Assembly (NCBI GenBank): GCA_041288195.1
Contig: JBGGME010000045.1
Span: 1 to 64,000 of the forward strand
Source of the DNA: AWTP1-13 sp041288195
GTDB taxonomy: Bacteria > Pseudomonadota > Alphaproteobacteria > Rhizobiales > Hyphomicrobiaceae
Direction of reading: 5' to 3'
DNA: 64,000 nt
Part shown: piece by piece, positions 1 to 7,987 of the stretch
Layout of the letters: each line of letters begins with the position of its first letter
Numbering within the stretch: position 1 is the first letter of the stretch
Notes under the pieces: generated by a model
Told to the model about the DNA's origin: nothing
The model's database searches: none
What the model saw: only the letters and a program-made list of their open reading frames with translations
Program-made: the position numbers and the translations under genes

Positions 1-1
1 C

Positions 2-76
2 GTCGTCTACTTCTTCATTTGCTGGCCGCTCGCGATGGCCATCCGCTACTGGGAACACCGCCTTGCCAGCAGATAG
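2..76 (+). CDS. Amino-acid ABC transporter permease, C-terminal end (partial)
   Basis: The reading frame is open from the window edge and stops at the TAG at 74-76. Only the last 24 residues are visible. They form a hydrophobic stretch with aromatic residues, then a short basic tail ending EHRLASR. This pattern is common at the C-terminus of polar amino-acid ABC permeases, where the last membrane helix is followed by a short cytoplasmic tail. The M20 peptidase gene overlaps or follows it immediately, which suggests an operon importing an amino-acid-like substrate that is then hydrolysed. The assignment rests on a very short fragment and is tentative. Confidence 0.45.
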   Translation, partial: VVYFFICWPLAMAIRYWEHRLASR

Positions 77-1346
77 GGCCGCTCCAAACGTGGTTGCGCG
101 CGAGCGCGAGGCGTTGGCCGGCAAGGCCAACGACAGTCTGCCGCGGCTGACTGACATGACGCAGGCGCTCGTCAGGATTGCCTCGCCCAATCCGCCGAGC
201 CGCACGAGCGAGATCGCCGAGGCCACCGAACGGCTATTGGGCGCGATCCCCGGGGTCGAGGTTCGCCGCGTCGAGCCGGAGCCCGGCGTCGTCAGCCTAG
301 TAGCGCGCGTGCGCGCCAGGAACCCAGGCAGGCGCCTCATATTCAACGGTCATCTCGACACATTCCCGATTGGCGATGGCGCGGGATGGACAGCGCCACC
401 GCTCAGCGGGGCGCTGCGCGAAGGCCGGCTCTACGGACGCGGCGTCTCGGATATGAAGGGCGGACTTGCCTGCTCGCTCCTTGCCGCGGCGCTGCTTGCT
501 GAACATCGCACTGCCTGGCGCGGCGAGGTGGTCCTGACGCTTGCTGGCGACGAGGAGAATATGGGCTCGCTCGGCACCGGCTACCTGCTCGAGCACATTC
601 CGGAGGCATGTGGCGACGCCAATATCTGCGGTGACGTCGGCTCGCCGATGGTGGTCCGCTTCGGCGAAAAAGGCCTGCTGTGGATCGAGGTCGAGGCGAC
701 AGGTGTTGCTGCGCACGGCGCGCACGTGCACAAGGGCGTCAACGCCATCGACCGGCTGCGCGCGGCGCTCGATCGGGTCATGCTCCTGGAACACCTGCCC
801 GTCGCGGCGCCGGACAGCGTCACCCAAGCCATCGAGGCTGCGCGCCCCATTTCCGAGGCGATATCGGGTGCTGGAGAGTCCGAAACCCTGCGGCGCGTGA
901 CCGTCAACATCGGTACCATCTCGGGCGGCGTTTCTCCCAATCTCGTTCCTACACACGCCATCGCCAGGGCCGACATCCGCCTCCCAATCGGGCTCTCGAC
1001 AGGCGAGCTGGAAGATCGCCTCAACGAGGTGCTGAGCCCTCTCCAAGGAGTGACGTGGCGGCCGCTGCGACGCTTCGAACCGAACTTCACCGATCCCGGC
1101 CACGAGATCGTCACCCGCGTGCGCGACGTGGCCGCGGAGGTGCTGGGCACTGCACCGGCGGTGAACATGCGCGTCGGCGGCTCGGACTCGCGCTGGTACC
1201 GCATGCACAATGTTCCAACGGTGGTCTATGGCCTGACGCCCTTCAATATGGGCGGGCCGGACGAGCACATTTTGCTCGATGAGCTCAGGACCGTGGCCAA
1301 GGTCCATACGCTTGCGGCCTTCGATTTCCTGACCAACCGCACCTGA
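63..1346 (+). CDS. M20 family metallopeptidase (ArgE/DapE/CPG2-like)
   Basis: This is a cytoplasmic zinc-dependent amidohydrolase that probably removes an acyl or peptidyl group from an amino acid. The 427 residues show the M20 ligands in order: GHLDT (H97, D99), GVSDMKGG (D130, bridging), DEEN (catalytic E164 and ligand E165), GDVG (D191) and PDEHI (H402). Between D191 and H402 lies the usual inserted dimerisation domain, which begins after the glycine-rich stretch near residue 205. The start used is TTG 63, overlapping the permease stop. GTG 90 is an in-frame alternative that would remove nine residues. The ureohydrolase gene follows after 18 bp, so the two are probably co-transcribed and handle the same imported compound. 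The substrate cannot be read from the sequence. Confidence 0.9.
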   Translation: MPADRAAPNVVAREREALAGKANDSLPRLTDMTQALVRIASPNPPSRTSEIAEATERLLGAIPGVEVRRVEPEPGVVSLVARVRARNPGRRLIFNGHLDTFPIGDGAGWTAPPLSGALREGRLYGRGVSDMKGGLACSLLAAALLAEHRTAWRGEVVLTLAGDEENMGSLGTGYLLEHIPEACGDANICGDVGSPMVVRFGEKGLLWIEVEATGVAAHGAHVHKGVNAIDRLRAALDRVMLLEHLPVAAPDSVTQAIEAARPISEAISGAGESETLRRVTVNIGTISGGVSPNLVPTHAIARADIRLPIGLSTGELEDRLNEVLSPLQGVTWRPLRRFEPNFTDPGHEIVTRVRDVAAEVLGTAPAVNMRVGGSDSRWYRMHNVPTVVYGLTPFNMGGPDEHILLDELRTVAKVHTLAAFDFLTNRT

Positions 1347-1364
1347 CAATCCGAGAGGGTCTCC

Positions 1365-2312
1365 ATGGCTAAGCTGTCCGACGAAGACCTGTTCACGCTG
1401 CCGCTGACCTTCATGGGCGTGCCCTACGGCCGGCCCGGTCCGGGCAACCGCGCCGCCATCCTGGGGCTACCTTTCGACTGCGGCATTCACCCGTTCCGCG
1501 TCGGTGCACGCTGCGGCCCGGACGCCGTGCGGTTGCAGTCGCCGCTGATCCGCCGTTTCAATCCCACGCATGCCGACTTCGATCCTATCGCTGCCCTCGG
1601 CGTCGTCGATTGCGGCAACGTCAAGCTCACGCCGGGCCGCATCCTCGATGCATTCGAGCGTATCGAGCAGGCGGCGGGCCGCATCGTCGAGGCCGGCGCC
1701 GTACCCGTCACCATCGGCGGCGACGGCTCGGTCACTGTGCCGGTGATGCGCGCCATCGCCAAGCGCTACAAAGAACTGGTGGCATTGCACATCGACTCCC
1801 ACACCGACGCCTATGCCTATGACCCCGCCGACAAATACAACGCCGCGACGCAGTTCACGCACGTGGCCGAGGAGGAGCTGATCGATGCATCCTCCTCCTG
1901 GCATGTCGGCATTCGTGGCACGACCTTTGCGCAAGGCATCGTGCCCCGTACCCACGGGCTGGGCTACCGAGTGATGTCGCTTGACGAGCTTGTGCGCGGC
2001 GGCTTCGGGCAAAGGATGGCCGAGTTCCGCGACCAGGCTGCTGGCCGGCCCGTCTACATCTGCTTCGATATGGACGTGTTCGACCCCTCGTGCGCACCGG
2101 GCGTGTGTTCGCCGTCCTGGGGCGGGCTATCTGCGCGCGAGGGGATAGACCTGATCCGAACCCTCACGGACCTCAACATAGTGGCAGTTGACGTTGCCAC
2201 CGTCAGCCCGCCGCAGGACGTCAACAACATGGCCGCGCACCTTTGTGCGCACGTGATCTATGAGATGCTTGTGCTTTTGTGCCGACAGCACGGCCTCGTC
2301 CCTCAGGGATAG
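1365..2312 (+). CDS. Ureohydrolase (agmatinase/arginase family) with an altered metal site
   Basis: This 315-residue protein is of the size and fold of agmatinases and guanidino-acid hydrolases, binuclear manganese enzymes that release urea from guanidino compounds. Motif 2 (D144-S-H146-T-D148) and motif 3 (F-D235-M-D237-V-F-D-P) are intact. Motif 1, normally GGDHS, reads GGDGS at 118-122, so the first histidine ligand is glycine. Subfamilies with Asn or Asp at this place are known, and glycine seems rarer. It follows the M20 peptidase by 18 bp and has AGGGT-like spacing before ATG 1365. Together with the ABC permease remnant, the context suggests uptake and breakdown of a guanidino or amidino compound. 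The substrate, and whether the enzyme is active, remain open. Confidence 0.85.
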   Translation: MAKLSDEDLFTLPLTFMGVPYGRPGPGNRAAILGLPFDCGIHPFRVGARCGPDAVRLQSPLIRRFNPTHADFDPIAALGVVDCGNVKLTPGRILDAFERIEQAAGRIVEAGAVPVTIGGDGSVTVPVMRAIAKRYKELVALHIDSHTDAYAYDPADKYNAATQFTHVAEEELIDASSSWHVGIRGTTFAQGIVPRTHGLGYRVMSLDELVRGGFGQRMAEFRDQAAGRPVYICFDMDVFDPSCAPGVCSPSWGGLSAREGIDLIRTLTDLNIVAVDVATVSPPQDVNNMAAHLCAHVIYEMLVLLCRQHGLVPQG

Positions 2313-2658
2313 CGCAGCAGCCACAGACTCAGACAGCACGAAGTCTCCAGAGTGCCGGTACAGACGGTAGGCTTGGGTCAAATGTGCCGCGCTCGTCGCT
2401 GTCTGCAACGGCCCAGCGTGCCCGGAACGGTGAAGTCAGTCGGTCCGATACTAGCCCGGCGCCGCAAGTTGTCGGAAGTACCTTCAATCCGGACGTGCAC
2501 ACGGACGCGCCCGACGGGTTCAACCCTGCCCACCTCGATGTCTGCCGATTGGCCGCGCCGTGCGCTCGTTGGCAGCCTGAGTAGTGCTGCATCGGCCCAG
2601 AAAACTACGTAACCGTCAAAACCAGCGCAAAGAGTTGGCACACGTAATATCGCGTCGG
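2313..2658 (+). other. Intergenic region, no gene recognised
   Basis: About 346 bp lie between the ureohydrolase and the small minus-strand gene. Both strands carry short open frames, but none looks like a protein family I recognise and none has a convincing ribosome binding site. The sequence could contain a decayed intergenic repeat. I see no terminator with a T-run. Confidence 0.4.
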
Positions 2659-2787
2659 CTATGCGGGTTTCTTTCCGCCGCCCTTGTTCGATGCTGTAGA
2701 AAAAGACGACACGTGCGGGGCGGACTTCGGCTTCTCCTTCTTCGGCTTGCGCTTCTCTTTGCTGCCTCGCTGCTCTTTGTTCGCCAT
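2659..2787 (-). CDS. Small lysine-rich conserved hypothetical protein (42 aa)
   Basis: This gene on the minus strand encodes 42 residues. It starts MANKEQRGSKEKRKPKKEKP and ends GGGKKPA. GGAG lies about six bases upstream of the ATG at 2787 (the context is CGGAGATATGCC), a good ribosome binding site for so short a frame. The composition is strongly basic and low-complexity, with no membrane segment. Very similar short Lys/Pro-rich proteins beginning MANxEQR recur in Hyphomicrobiales from memory. Their function is unknown, and nucleic-acid or ribosome association is only a guess from the charge. The neighbours give no clue, since the gene stands alone between the ureohydrolase and the GntR regulator. 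Confidence 0.65.
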   Translation of the reverse strand: MANKEQRGSKEKRKPKKEKPKSAPHVSSFSTASNKGGGKKPA

Positions 2788-3279
2788 GGCATATCTCCGC
2801 TCTATAACTCAGGCAAGATAGCAGAGTTGCCGCGACTGTCGCCGTGAGGCGTGTACCTGATTGTGGACAATGCTCGAGCTCAAGCAGATTGAACGATTGA
2901 CTCACGCATTCGGAAGAAGCGTGCACGCGTTCTGGATGATGGAGCATTGTGGTTCGCAGCGCCTGGCTGACATTTCTTTACGAATCGCTGGCCAACGGAG
3001 CCGAGTCCGCTCTGAGCCATGCGCGTGGTTCCTGAATGTGGAGAGCGGGGTGCCGAGCAATTCGGCACCCCTCGGGCATTTCGCCCAGGCAGCTGCCCAC
3101 GCTAGGAGGGGCGGGGCAGCCCGCATAACAGACATAAGCAATGCGGTGACGCCAAGTGGGATCCGCAGTGGCCGGAGGTTTTCCACAGCCCACGAACGCC
3201 CCATTCCTATGGGTTGCAACGGATGCATCTTGGCCTACATCGGAGGTCCGATAAATAGCCGAGGCGACGGAGGTCTGCT
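2788..3279 (+). other. Intergenic region upstream of the GntR regulator
   Basis: About 490 bp lie between the divergently oriented small Lys-rich gene and the GntR regulator. The region is more A/T-rich than the housekeeping parts of the window. It contains one perfect hairpin (3047-3071, listed separately) and must hold the promoters of both flanking genes, though I cannot place them with confidence. Open frames here do not resemble known proteins. Confidence 0.4.
3047..3071. repeat. Perfect 10-bp stem hairpin
   Basis: The arms GGGGTGCCGA and TCGGCACCCC are exact reverse complements separated by a five-base loop. No T-run follows on either strand, so it does not read as a canonical intrinsic terminator. 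It lies about 210 bp before the GntR gene and could be a structural RNA element or a large operator-like palindrome. Confidence 0.6.
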
Positions 3280-4005
3280 TTGTCATCGCGAGAAAATTTG
3301 AGCCGGTCCGCGCTCTATCTCCAGATCTTCGACATTCTGGTCGAGCGGATCTCCAAAGGGGTATGGAGGCCGGGCCGCGCGCTGCCCAATGAGATCGAGC
3401 TGGCACGCGAGTTCAGTGTCAGCGTCGGCACAATTCGCAAGGCGCTCGACAAGCTCGAAGCCGACCGCGTGATCTCGCGCCTGCAGGGAAAGGGTTCGTT
3501 TGTTCTTGACCACAATAGCGAGGAGCTGACATTTCGGTTCAGCAAGATCGTGGATGAAAACGGGTCGCGCGTCGGCGAAAGCCCAACCACGATGCTTGCA
3601 CAGAAGATCGCGTTGGCGAAACCTGATGAGCGCCGCTGCCTCGCGTTGAGAGACCACGACGAGATCGTGCGCACGCGACGACTTCGCCATCATGTCGGTC
3701 GCCCTTGCAGATACGAGACCAGCTGTCTTGCGATGGCGCGGCTTGGTATCACCAGCCTGGAGGAGGTCGGGGACTACCTGATCGTTCCACTTGCGCAAAA
3801 GCGCGGCGTGCATCTGGCGCGAGCTTCCGAGAAACTCACGGTCGCTGCGGCGCCGGTCGATGTAGCTGCCCTGTTGCACACCGAGCCCGGGAAAATGCTG
3901 CTGAAGCTCGATCGCCTGATCTTCGGCTTGGATGGTGACCCTGTCGAGTGGCGGGTTGCCTTGTGCGACCTGCGCAATGAGTACTATGTGGCGCAGATGC
4001 AGTGA
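3280..4005 (+). CDS. GntR-family transcriptional regulator with UTRA domain (HutC-like)
   Basis: The 241-residue protein has an N-terminal winged helix (about residues 8-75, including LPNEIELAREFSVSVGTIRK and LQGKGSFV) typical of GntR proteins. A C-terminal domain of about 150 residues follows and fits the UTRA effector-binding fold (ERRCLALRDHDEIVRTRRLR near 110, and a terminal segment with DPVEWRVALCD). Such proteins repress nearby catabolic or transport operons and release DNA when a small ligand binds. The start used is TTG 3280, preceded by GGAGG at about ten bases. TTG 3298 is an alternative. The likely targets are the upstream permease/M20/ureohydrolase genes or its own promoter, but this is inferred from proximity only. 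Confidence 0.85.
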   Translation: MSSRENLSRSALYLQIFDILVERISKGVWRPGRALPNEIELAREFSVSVGTIRKALDKLEADRVISRLQGKGSFVLDHNSEELTFRFSKIVDENGSRVGESPTTMLAQKIALAKPDERRCLALRDHDEIVRTRRLRHHVGRPCRYETSCLAMARLGITSLEEVGDYLIVPLAQKRGVHLARASEKLTVAAAPVDVAALLHTEPGKMLLKLDRLIFGLDGDPVEWRVALCDLRNEYYVAQMQ

Positions 4006-4362
4006 TCACCCGGGTCGGGCAACGTGGCGGCCTGCCGGCAGATGTTGTAGTGCTACTTCGTGCAGACTGGACTTGCCCCGGTTTGGTGGAGAGGTGAGGA
4101 TTTTCGCTCAAGGTATTTGATCTGACGGCATCGTGTTCTCCTGTTTGGTGCAGTTCCTTGGTTCGGCCCCTGCGGCGTCCGTTCCTTCATCAAGGGCCGC
4201 ACAACCAGAGCGCACACGTGCGCACCACGACCGCCGCCGATGCCGGCTGGCGGTGCCGGATGCCGGCCTATGCCGGGCGGCGGCAGCATCGAATTGAGTT
4301 GTATGCGATCTGCAATCAGGCGAAGATGCCCCTCCAGATCAGCAATTTTTTGGAAGTGTACC
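4006..4362 (+). other. Intergenic region, no gene recognised
   Basis: About 357 bp separate the GntR gene from the dehydratase remnant. The stretch 4225-4290 is rich in GCCGGC-type short repeats. I see no gene, no RNA and no clear terminator here. Confidence 0.4.
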
Positions 4363-5295
4363 TTGGTAGCACCGACAGCTCTAATTACCGGGATTACCGG
4401 GCAGGATGGGGCACATTTGGCCCGCTTGCTTCTCGAGAAAGGTTACACCGTCCACGGTGTCAAGCGCCGCTCCTCCTCGTTCAATACCGCACGTGTCGAC
4501 GACCTGTACGTCGATCCGCACGAACATCAGACGCGCTTTTTCATGCACTATGGCGATCTGACAGATGCCACCAACCTCATTCGGCTCATCCAAGAACACC
4601 AACCTTGCGAGATCTACAATCTGGCGGCGCAGAGCCATGTCGCGGTGAGCTTCGAGACGCCCGAGTACACGGCGAATGCCGACGCGCTCGGCACGTTACG
4701 GCTACTTGAAGCAATCCGAATTCTGGGCATCAAGGAGCGCACGCGCTTCTATCAAGCCTCCACCTCTGAGCTCTACGGGAAGGTGCAGGAGGTGCCGCAG
4801 CGCGAGACCACCCCATTCTACCCACGATCTCCCTATGCCGCGGCGAAGCTCTATGCGTACTGGATTACCGTCAATTACCGCGAAGCGTATGGCATGCATG
4901 CCTCGAATGGCATCCTCTTCAATCATGAGGGGCCAATGCGTGGCGAGACGTTCGTCACCCGCAAAATCACGCGCGCGGTGGCGGCGATCGAGCGGGGCCT
5001 GCAGGAACGGCTGTATCTCGGGAACCTCAACGCCAAGCGCGACTGGGGCCATGCGCGCGATTTCGTCGAGGGCATGTGGCTGATGATGCTGCAAGCCCAG
5101 CCCGACGACTACGTGCTGGCCACGGGGGAGATGCATTCCGTGCGGGAGTTCGTGGAGCGGGCGTTCGGATGCATCGATCGCAAGGCTTCAAGAAGAATGC
5201 GACGTGATCGGAAGATGATGGAAAGTTGCGGAAATTCTACCCGGTTTGTTCCAGGGAGTTGTAGTGCTGTTCCAGGCGTCCCAGCGCGTCCGTGA
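4363..5295 (+). pseudogene. gmd: GDP-mannose 4,6-dehydratase remnant, C-terminally truncated
   Basis: GMD converts GDP-mannose to GDP-4-keto-6-deoxymannose for deoxyhexose synthesis. The SDR hallmarks are present: the GITGQDG nucleotide loop near residue 10, RRSSSFNT, the STSELYGK strand with catalytic Thr/Glu, and YAAAKLYAYW with the Tyr-Lys pair. Homology ends abruptly near 5170, after SVREFVERAFG, at about residue 270 of a family usually 350-370 long. The frame then runs through unrelated sequence to a stop at 5295, overlapping the 3' end of the integrase gene. No ATG lies at the usual start. TTG 4363 is in frame, and longer frames upstream show no homology. The usual NHESP segment reads NHEGP. 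I read it as a gene cut by a recombination event. Confidence 0.75.
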
Positions 5296-6307
5296 GCGCC
5301 GGGAGGTAGTGGTAGCGGTTGTAGACTGTGTTCAGTTTGGGCGGGGTGTGGGAGAGCAAGCGCTCGGCAATGTTCTCCTGGACGCCGAGGCGGGCGAGAT
5401 TCGTGCGGGCGGTACGGCGCAGGTCGTGCAAGGTCCAGTGGGGGAGCTTCACCCGTCGGTCGAGCTCCGCCTTTCCCCGGCTCCACGCCTGATAGGGGGT
5501 CGGACCGAAGACGCAGAGGTAATCAGTGCGCTCGATGAGTGCCTGGAGCTTGGGGGTAAGAGGGATCATGTGCTGCTGGTTCGACTTCATGTCCTCCTTT
5601 GGCCAGGTGATCGTCTTCTCGGCGTAATTGCAGTACGTCCGTTGCAGCTTGGACACCTGAGTCCTACGCTGCGCCGAGTAGATGAGGAACTGGACGAGGT
5701 TGTTAAACTGGCCGTTGTCGGTCGTAGCAGCGAGGATCTGGGCTATCTCGGCGTCGGATAGCGTCCGCTCCCTGGAGGTTCGCCTATAGGGGGATTTGAG
5801 GCCGAAAAGAGGGCTCTTGTGGAGATACTGGCGTTCGTTCACGCACCAGTTGAGGAATGCCTTGAATAGGGTGAAGGCATGGGCTTGCTGTGAGGGGGTG
5901 AGGTCCTTGAGTGCGTCGTGGATGGTTGCAGCGGTGAGGCTGGAGAGCGAAGCGCCCCTCGGAAAGTGCTTGTGGAGATGGTGGCGGATCTGGATGAGGG
6001 AGCCGTGTCGGATCCGGGTCGCTTGGAAGTCGAGGTAGGCGGCGATTGCGGTCGCGGTCGGGGGGCAGGATGGCGGGAAATACTTGAGGGCGATTCGGCG
6101 GTACGCCTCTTCCCTCGCCTGTTTGAGTGTGACAGAAGGCCATCGCCCGATGATCTGGTATTTGTTCTGCTTCTTGAGTACGAAGGTCTTCGTGCGGCGC
6201 TGCACGCGGATCCCGAACGCGGGCAGTGCATCCCAGACGACGTACTGCTTGTCGCTGAAGGGGAGTTGGCGGATGGAGAGGTCGTTGAGCGGTTCGCGGC
6301 GAGACAC
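5237..6307 (-). CDS. Tyrosine recombinase / phage-type integrase
   Basis: This site-specific recombinase of about 356 residues has an N-terminal arm-binding region resembling DUF4102 (FGIRVQRRTKTFVLKK near 31-46), a core-binding SAM-like domain (about 85-165) and a catalytic domain. All catalytic residues can be seen: R214 (SAQRRT), K241, H294 and R297 (HDLRRT), H320 (LLSH) and nucleophile Y329 (VYNRY). The start used is GTG 6307. The frame is open to an ATG at 6514, but that would overlap the start of atpA, and the conserved part begins near 6300. No good ribosome site is visible. The gene points away from atpA and towards the truncated gmd. It probably belongs to an integrated element whose attachment site is near the atpA 5' region, which is an inference. 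Confidence 0.9.
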   Translation of the reverse strand: MSRREPLNDLSIRQLPFSDKQYVVWDALPAFGIRVQRRTKTFVLKKQNKYQIIGRWPSVTLKQAREEAYRRIALKYFPPSCPPTATAIAAYLDFQATRIRHGSLIQIRHHLHKHFPRGASLSSLTAATIHDALKDLTPSQQAHAFTLFKAFLNWCVNERQYLHKSPLFGLKSPYRRTSRERTLSDAEIAQILAATTDNGQFNNLVQFLIYSAQRRTQVSKLQRTYCNYAEKTITWPKEDMKSNQQHMIPLTPKLQALIERTDYLCVFGPTPYQAWSRGKAELDRRVKLPHWTLHDLRRTARTNLARLGVQENIAERLLSHTPPKLNTVYNRYHYLPALTDALGRLEQHYNSLEQTG

Positions 6308-6321
6308 TTTTGAGACACTTT
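6301..6321. repeat. Tandem direct repeat GAGACACTTT at the integrase 5' end
   Basis: GAGACACTTT occurs twice, separated by a single T. The repeat covers the likely GTG start of the integrase gene and the bases just upstream. Such repeats may be recombinase arm-binding sites or an autoregulatory site, but nothing beyond the repeat itself is shown. Confidence 0.5.
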
Positions 6322-6452
6322 CGGGGGTGTTTCGGCGAGGTTCCAAAGGGTACCGCAGTCTGACGGGTGTGGCGAGAAAAATGTGATGGATGAGGGACTT
6401 AGGCTCCGCGACCTTCCGCGACGTTCCGCAAACGAATGAAAGGTATTGCCTG

Positions 6453-7985
6453 ATGGACATTCGCGCCTCAGAGATCACCTCGATCCTGAAAGAGCAGATC
6501 AAGAACTTCGGCAAGGAAGCCGAGGTCTCCGAGATCGGTCAGGTGCTGTCGGTCGGCGACGGCATCGCCCGCGTGTATGGCCTCGACAAGGTGCAGGCCG
6601 GCGAGATGGTGGAGTTCCCGGGCGGCATGCGCGGCATGGCGCTCAACCTCGAGGCCGACAACGTCGGCGTCGTCATCTTCGGCGACGACCGCGGCATCAA
6701 GGAAGGCGACACAGTCAAGCGCACCGGCGCCATCGTCGAGGTGCCGGTCGGCAAGGGCCTGCTCGGCCGCGTCGTCGACGCCCTCGGCAATCCCATCGAC
6801 GGCAAGGGCCCCATCAAGTCCGACACCCGCATGCGCGTCGACGTCAAGGCGCCGGGCATCCTGCCGCGCAAGTCCGTGCACGAGCCGATGGCGACCGGCC
6901 TCAAGGCCATCGACGCGCTGATCCCCGTCGGCCGCGGCCAGCGCGAACTCATCATCGGCGACCGCCAGACCGGCAAGACCGCCATCATCCTCGACACCTT
7001 CCTCAACCAGAAGTCGATCAACCAGAGCACCGACGAGAAGGTGAAGCTCTACTGCGTCTACGTCGCCGTCGGACAGAAGCGCTCCACCGTCGCCCAGTTC
7101 GTCAAGGTGCTGGAGGAGAGAGGGGCACTCGAGTACTCGATCGTGGTGGCCGCCACCGCCTCCGACCCCGCGCCGATGCAGTACCTGGCACCGTTCACCG
7201 GCTGCACCATGGGCGAATACTTCCGCGACAACGGCATGCACGCCGTGATCGCCTACGACGACCTCTCCAAGCAGGCCGTCGCCTACCGCCAGATGTCGCT
7301 GCTGCTGCGCCGCCCGCCGGGCCGCGAGGCCTATCCCGGCGACGTCTTCTACCTCCATTCGCGCCTGCTGGAACGCGCCGCCAAGCTCAACGAGGGCCAC
7401 GGCGCGGGCTCGCTCACCGCGCTTCCCGTGATCGAGACCCAGGCCAACGACGTCTCCGCCTACATCCCGACCAACGTGATCTCCATCACGGATGGCCAGA
7501 TCTTCCTCGAGACCGACCTCTTCTATCAGGGCATCCGCCCCGCCGTGAACGTCGGCATCTCCGTGTCGCGCGTCGGCTCCTCGGCGCAGATCAAGGCCAT
7601 GAAGCAGGTGGCCGGCCGCATCAAGGGCGAGCTTGCCCAGTACCGCGAGATGGCGGCCTTCGCTCAGTTCGGCTCCGACCTCGACGCCGTGACGCAGAGG
7701 CTTCTGGCGCGTGGCTCGCGTCTGACCGAGCTCTTGAAGCAGCCGCAGTTCTCGCCGCTCAAGGTCGAGGAGCAGGTAGCCGTGATCTTCGCGGGCACGC
7801 GCGGCTATCTGGACCCGATCCCGGTTGCCGCGGTCGGCAAGTTCGAGCAGCAGCTGCTGCGCCTCCTGCGCGAGGAGCATGGCTCCCTGCTCGGCGACAT
7901 CGCCACCAAGAAGGAGATCACCGCCGACACCGAGAAGAAGCTCGTCGGCGTGCTCGACAATTTCGCCAAGAACTTCGCGGCGTGA
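6453..7985 (+). CDS. atpA: F1 ATP synthase subunit alpha
   Basis: This is the non-catalytic nucleotide-binding subunit of the F1 headpiece, peripheral on the inner membrane. The 510 residues start MDIRASEI, the usual alphaproteobacterial N-terminus. The P-loop GDRQTGKT lies at 169-176, in the same position as in the E. coli subunit. The downstream signature PAVNVGISVSRVGSSAQ is present. ATG 6453 is chosen because homology begins there; the frame is open back to 6390. In this order atpH normally sits immediately upstream, but here a recombinase gene occupies that place. A REP-like element separates this gene from atpG. Confidence 0.98.
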   Translation: MDIRASEITSILKEQIKNFGKEAEVSEIGQVLSVGDGIARVYGLDKVQAGEMVEFPGGMRGMALNLEADNVGVVIFGDDRGIKEGDTVKRTGAIVEVPVGKGLLGRVVDALGNPIDGKGPIKSDTRMRVDVKAPGILPRKSVHEPMATGLKAIDALIPVGRGQRELIIGDRQTGKTAIILDTFLNQKSINQSTDEKVKLYCVYVAVGQKRSTVAQFVKVLEERGALEYSIVVAATASDPAPMQYLAPFTGCTMGEYFRDNGMHAVIAYDDLSKQAVAYRQMSLLLRRPPGREAYPGDVFYLHSRLLERAAKLNEGHGAGSLTALPVIETQANDVSAYIPTNVISITDGQIFLETDLFYQGIRPAVNVGISVSRVGSSAQIKAMKQVAGRIKGELAQYREMAAFAQFGSDLDAVTQRLLARGSRLTELLKQPQFSPLKVEEQVAVIFAGTRGYLDPIPVAAVGKFEQQLLRLLREEHGSLLGDIATKKEITADTEKKLVGVLDNFAKNFAA

Positions 7986-7987
7986 AT

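Noticed and set aside
5200..6440. TTCCGCAA as a possible attachment-site core shared by 5228-5240 (as complement) and 6424-6432
   Set aside because: An 8-bp match in inverted orientation is too short and of the wrong orientation for a core repeat; chance occurrence is likely.
6308..6452. A tRNA gene as integration target beside the recombinase
   Set aside because: No cloverleaf or T-loop sequence (GGTTCGAATCC-like) is present in this gap or near the recombinase ends.
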